From positions 1 through 33,082 of the forward strand of contig JAFSCX010000003.1 in the NCBI GenBank assembly GCA_017436525.1: a stretch of 33,082 bases of DNA, read 5' to 3'. The translations under genes and the position numbers were made by a program. The notes beneath the pieces are model-generated. The model worked only from the letters and a program-made list of their open reading frames with translations, did no database searches and was not told the origin of the DNA. Source of the DNA: Clostridia bacterium (lineage in GTDB: Bacteria > Bacillota > Clostridia > Oscillospirales > QAKW01). Of this stretch, positions 30,189 to 33,082 are shown piece after piece; position 1 is the stretch's first letter; each line of letters opens with the position of its first letter.

Positions 30189-30872
30189 ATGAGGATTTTA
30201 CTCGTTGAAGATGAAAAAAGAATGGCGCAGGCGCTTTGTGAAATCCTCCGCCTTGAAAAATATGAAGTGGACCATTGCGCAAACGGTCTTGACGGTTTAG
30301 CCGCAATCGAGAGCAACATTTATGATATTGTGATCCTTGATGTGATGCTCCCCGGTATGAACGGATATGAAATTGCAAAACGTGTCCGCAACCAAGAGAT
30401 TGCAACCCCTATATTGATGCTGACTGCCAAAGCGGAGCTGGATGATAAGGTAACGGGCCTTGACAGCGGGGCGGATGATTATCTGACCAAGCCCTTTATG
30501 ACAAGGGAGCTTCTTGCCAGAATTCGTGCGCTCGGGAGAAGGGCACTGGGTACGGCAGATGGGGCGCTTTCCTTTGGAGATATCACATTAGATACCAATA
30601 CGCTTATTTTAACTTGCAAAACCAACGGCCAAAGTGTACGGCTTAGCGAAAAGGAATACCGCATCCTGGAATATTTAATCGCAAATCGCGGCCAGATACT
30701 CACCCGTGAGCAGTTGGCGGTAAAGATCTGGGGATTTGATAGCGATGCCGAATACAATAATGTGGAAGTATATATGTCCTTTAGCCGTAAAAAACTTACC
30801 TTTGTCGGTGCAAAAACCGAAATTAAGGCGGTGAGAGGGATCGGATATGAATTGAGGTGCGAGGATGTTTGA
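30189..30872 (+). CDS. Response regulator, OmpR/PhoB family
   Basis: The 227-residue protein has a receiver domain (ILLVEDEKRMA, phospho-acceptor Asp51 in VILDVMLPG, Thr in LMLTAKAE, Lys in DDYLTKPF) and a C-terminal winged helix (VRLSEKEYRILEYLIANRG ... VEVYMSFSRKK ... VRGIGYEL). ATG 30189 has GGAGG six bases upstream. It overlaps the kinase gene by eight bases. Members bind direct repeats with an 11-bp period; such repeats lie before this gene and before the ABC operon, so it probably activates both. Confidence 0.95.
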   Translation: MRILLVEDEKRMAQALCEILRLEKYEVDHCANGLDGLAAIESNIYDIVILDVMLPGMNGYEIAKRVRNQEIATPILMLTAKAELDDKVTGLDSGADDYLTKPFMTRELLARIRALGRRALGTADGALSFGDITLDTNTLILTCKTNGQSVRLSEKEYRILEYLIANRGQILTREQLAVKIWGFDSDAEYNNVEVYMSFSRKKLTFVGAKTEIKAVRGIGYELRCEDV

Positions 30873-32112
30873 AAAATCAAAAAGAAAAATTGTTGTCGCT
30901 ATCATGTCGATTCTTGTGCTTTTATGGGTGGGAACGTTGGGGGTAATTTATATCTCCAGCTATTTTGAAATGAAGCATCAAAATGAGCGTATGCTTCGCG
31001 TTCATGCTGAAATGCATACCCTTCAGCAATCGGGAAACGAGATTCCTTCTGCAAGACCTCGGCCGGAAGGGAATCATGGATTCAAGCCTAATTTTAATCC
31101 GGATTCCCCTCGGTTTCAATTATCTACCTTCTATTCGGTGGCGGTATCTTATCAAGGGGAAATTTTGGAGACCAAGAACCCCATGCCGAGGATACATACG
31201 AATGAGCAGTTGGAATCTTTGGCCAAGGGGATCATCAAGGAAGAAAAAATCGGCGGTACTGAAAATAATCTTGCCTTTTATAAAACCGAGAAGGATGGAT
31301 ATATCCTGGTGGCATTTATGGATAATACGGTGGTCAACGAAAGTGCGATGACCTTGTTCCGTTATACGCTGATTTTCGGCGGAGTTGCCTTGGTGGTCTT
31401 TTTCTTTCTGTCGGTTTTTCTTGCAAGAAAGATTGTAAACCCCTTGGAAGAGAACTATCAAAAGCAAAAGCAGTTTATCTCCGATGCAGGGCATGAATTG
31501 AAAACGCCGGTATCTGTAGTCAGTGCAAATGCAGAATTATTGTCTCGCGAGATTGGAGATAATCAATGGCTTCAGAATATTCAATATGAAAATGAGCGGA
31601 TGGGAATTTTGGTGGGTCAGCTTCTTCAGCTTGCCCGAACCGAAAATATTACGTTGCAAATGGAGCCGATCGATTTTAGCAGGTTGGTGGCCGGCGAAGC
31701 CCTTCCGTTTGAGAGTGTTGCTTATGAAAAGGGGCTGATGTTTCAAAGTGATATTGCAGAAAATATCGGCGTTTTTGGAAATGAAACCCAGCTCAAGCAG
31801 ATTGTAGCCATCTTATTGGATAATGCAATACGCCATAGCCAAGAGCAGGGCGAGGTTTATTTATCTTTGATAAAAGAACATGGCATGGCAAGCCTTTCGG
31901 TGATCAATAGAGGAGAGGAAATCCCTGCAGAGCAACGTGCGAAGCTATTTGAACGCTTCTATCGGGTGGATTCTGCCCGCAACAGCGAAGACAAGCATTA
32001 TGGACTTGGCCTTGCCATTGCCAAAGCGATCGCAACAGCGCATAAAGGTCATATTGAGGTGCTTTGTTATAATGGTTTTATTGAGTTTAGAATCCAAATT
32101 CCGATCTTATAA
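30865..32112 (+). CDS. Sensor histidine kinase
   Basis: The 415-residue kinase has a membrane helix at about 9-30 and an outer sensor domain of about 130 residues with a Pro/Asn-rich stretch (SARPRPEGNHGFKPNFN). A second helix follows near residues 168-192 (TLIFGGVALVVFFFLSVFLA). The dimerisation domain carries phospho-acceptor His210 in FISDAGHELKTPVSV, and the ATPase domain shows the N box ILLDNAIRHS, and YGLGLAIAKAIA. It should phosphorylate the overlapping response regulator. Being next to an FtsX-type exporter, it may sense the export substrate or membrane damage. Confidence 0.94.
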   Translation: MFEKSKRKIVVAIMSILVLLWVGTLGVIYISSYFEMKHQNERMLRVHAEMHTLQQSGNEIPSARPRPEGNHGFKPNFNPDSPRFQLSTFYSVAVSYQGEILETKNPMPRIHTNEQLESLAKGIIKEEKIGGTENNLAFYKTEKDGYILVAFMDNTVVNESAMTLFRYTLIFGGVALVVFFFLSVFLARKIVNPLEENYQKQKQFISDAGHELKTPVSVVSANAELLSREIGDNQWLQNIQYENERMGILVGQLLQLARTENITLQMEPIDFSRLVAGEALPFESVAYEKGLMFQSDIAENIGVFGNETQLKQIVAILLDNAIRHSQEQGEVYLSLIKEHGMASLSVINRGEEIPAEQRAKLFERFYRVDSARNSEDKHYGLGLAIAKAIATAHKGHIEVLCYNGFIEFRIQIPIL

Positions 32113-32134
32113 AATGAGCAGATGTTGGTGGCCC

Positions 32135-32163
32135 TTGATTTTTGAAGGAAAATCATTTATAAT
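32135..32163 (+). promoter_or_regulatory. Promoter of the cation efflux gene
   Basis: TTGATT (32135-32140) and TATAAT (32158-32163) are 17 bp apart, about 36 bases before the start codon. Confidence 0.65.
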
Positions 32164-32198
32164 TCTGATATATTTATTGATTTATTTGAGGGGTTTTG

Positions 32199-33082
32199 AT
32201 GAAAACAGAACGGAACATTTTAATCGCATTTATTTTGAATTTGGCTTTTTCTATTTTTGAATTTATCGGTGGAATCATCACCGGAAGTGTGGCGATTATC
32301 TCCGATGCCATTCATGATGTGGGGGATGCGGCAAGCATCGGCATCTCCTATTTTTTGGAGAAAAAAAGCAAAAAGCAGCCCGATGAGCGATATACCTATG
32401 GCTACGGCCGCTATTCGGTAATCGGCGGCTTTATTACCACGCTGATTCTTTTGGCAGGATCTTCCGCGGTGATCTGGAATGCCATCGGCAGAATCATTAC
32501 CCCGACCGAGATTCATTATAACGGCATGATTCTCTTTGCAATCGTAGGCGTATGCGTTAATTTATGCGCGGCCCTCTTTACGCGGGAAGGGGATTCCTTG
32601 AATCAAAAGGCGGTCAATCTCCATATGCTGGAGGATGTATTGGGCTGGGCGGTTGTATTGGTAGGCGCGATTGTGATGCGTTTTACTGATTTTGCCCTCT
32701 TGGATCCGCTGATGTCCATTGGTGTGGCGATTTTTATCTTAATCAATGCCATCGGCAATCTCAAAGAAATTGCCGCTTTATTCCTGGAGAAAATTCCGCA
32801 AGATATGGATATTGCGGAAATCAAGGAGCATCTTGGCGAAATTGATGGGGTGCTGGATGTGCATCATATCCATCTATGGAGTATGGATGGCCAAAATCAC
32901 TACGCGACCATGCATGTGGTAACCGATGAGGAGCCCCATGCGATCAAAGAGCAAATCCGTGAGGAAATGGGGGAGCATGGCATCAGCCATGTAACTATTG
33001 AGATTGAGGGAAGCGGGGAGCATTGCCATGAAAAGGAGTGCCATGTGGAGCATGCTTCCCATTCGGGCCATCACCATCACCA
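32199..33082 (+). CDS. Cation diffusion facilitator (CDF) family metal exporter, 3' end outside window
   Basis: ATG 32199 opens a frame that stays open to the last base, giving 294 residues. CDF proteins export Zn, Co, Cd, Fe or Mn by proton antiport. The metal sites are in helix 2 (SDAIHDVGDAASIGISYFLE) and helix 5 (HMLEDVLGWAVVLVGAIVM), with six membrane helices in all. The cytosolic C-terminal domain (GVLDVHHIHLWSMDGQNHYATMHV) is of the metal-binding dimer type. The protein ends in view with a Cys/His-rich tail (EHCHEKECHVEH, then HHHHH), an extra metal-binding extension. GAGGGG precedes the start. Confidence 0.93.
   Translation, partial: MKTERNILIAFILNLAFSIFEFIGGIITGSVAIISDAIHDVGDAASIGISYFLEKKSKKQPDERYTYGYGRYSVIGGFITTLILLAGSSAVIWNAIGRIITPTEIHYNGMILFAIVGVCVNLCAALFTREGDSLNQKAVNLHMLEDVLGWAVVLVGAIVMRFTDFALLDPLMSIGVAIFILINAIGNLKEIAALFLEKIPQDMDIAEIKEHLGEIDGVLDVHHIHLWSMDGQNHYATMHVVTDEEPHAIKEQIREEMGEHGISHVTIEIEGSGEHCHEKECHVEHASHSGHHHH

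Overview
The window looks like the chromosome of a low-to-moderate GC Gram-positive anaerobe, most likely a member of the Clostridia (Bacillota). The signs are strong AGGAGG-type ribosome sites, TTGACA/TATAAT promoters, intrinsic terminators, a lipobox lipoprotein, a sigma/DUF4367 pair, a TagO-type lipid transferase and a three-cysteine cytidine deaminase. No species call is possible from the sequence alone.

Bases 1 to about 6,590 are AT-rich and read as the right-hand part of an integrative mobilizable element that abuts a tRNA-Leu(UAG) gene. It carries the end of a CAP-domain protein, an unrecognised 209-residue protein, a promoter and an inverted-repeat-rich leader (possible oriT), mobC, a MOB-type relaxase with a second gene written in another frame inside its 3' third, a 56-residue protein, and on the opposite strand a large NACHT/STAND-like NTPase with C-terminal pentapeptide repeats (probable defence cargo). 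No integrase is visible. Between the tRNA and the next gene lies about 200 bp packed with inverted repeats, ending exactly at a second 5' fragment of tRNA-Leu.

From 6,990 the sequence is richer in GC and mostly housekeeping. An AraC regulator is divergent from an oxidoreductase/sugar isomerase pair. A nucleoside salvage operon follows (deoD, deoB, cdd, pdp) with rlmA. A minus-strand block holds cysK with a split CHR-type oxyanion transporter, then queT and gltX. gltX is divergent from trpS-tagO-mnaA, which combines Trp-tRNA charging with the first steps of cell-wall glycopolymer synthesis.

From 22,000 come a lipoprotein divergent from a sigma factor/anti-sigma pair, an unusual structured non-coding stretch, a stand-alone ATP-pyrophosphatase subunit of GMP synthetase, a D,D-carboxypeptidase, 3-methyladenine glycosylase, and an ABC exporter followed by its likely two-component regulators. 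The exporter and regulator promoters share the same direct-repeat box with identical spacing to the -10. The window ends inside a cation diffusion facilitator with a His-rich tail.

The points most worth following are the overprinted gene in the relaxase, the NACHT/pentapeptide cargo at tRNA-Leu, the structured RNA at 24.3 kb, the paired TTCAAT boxes, and the split GMP synthetase.
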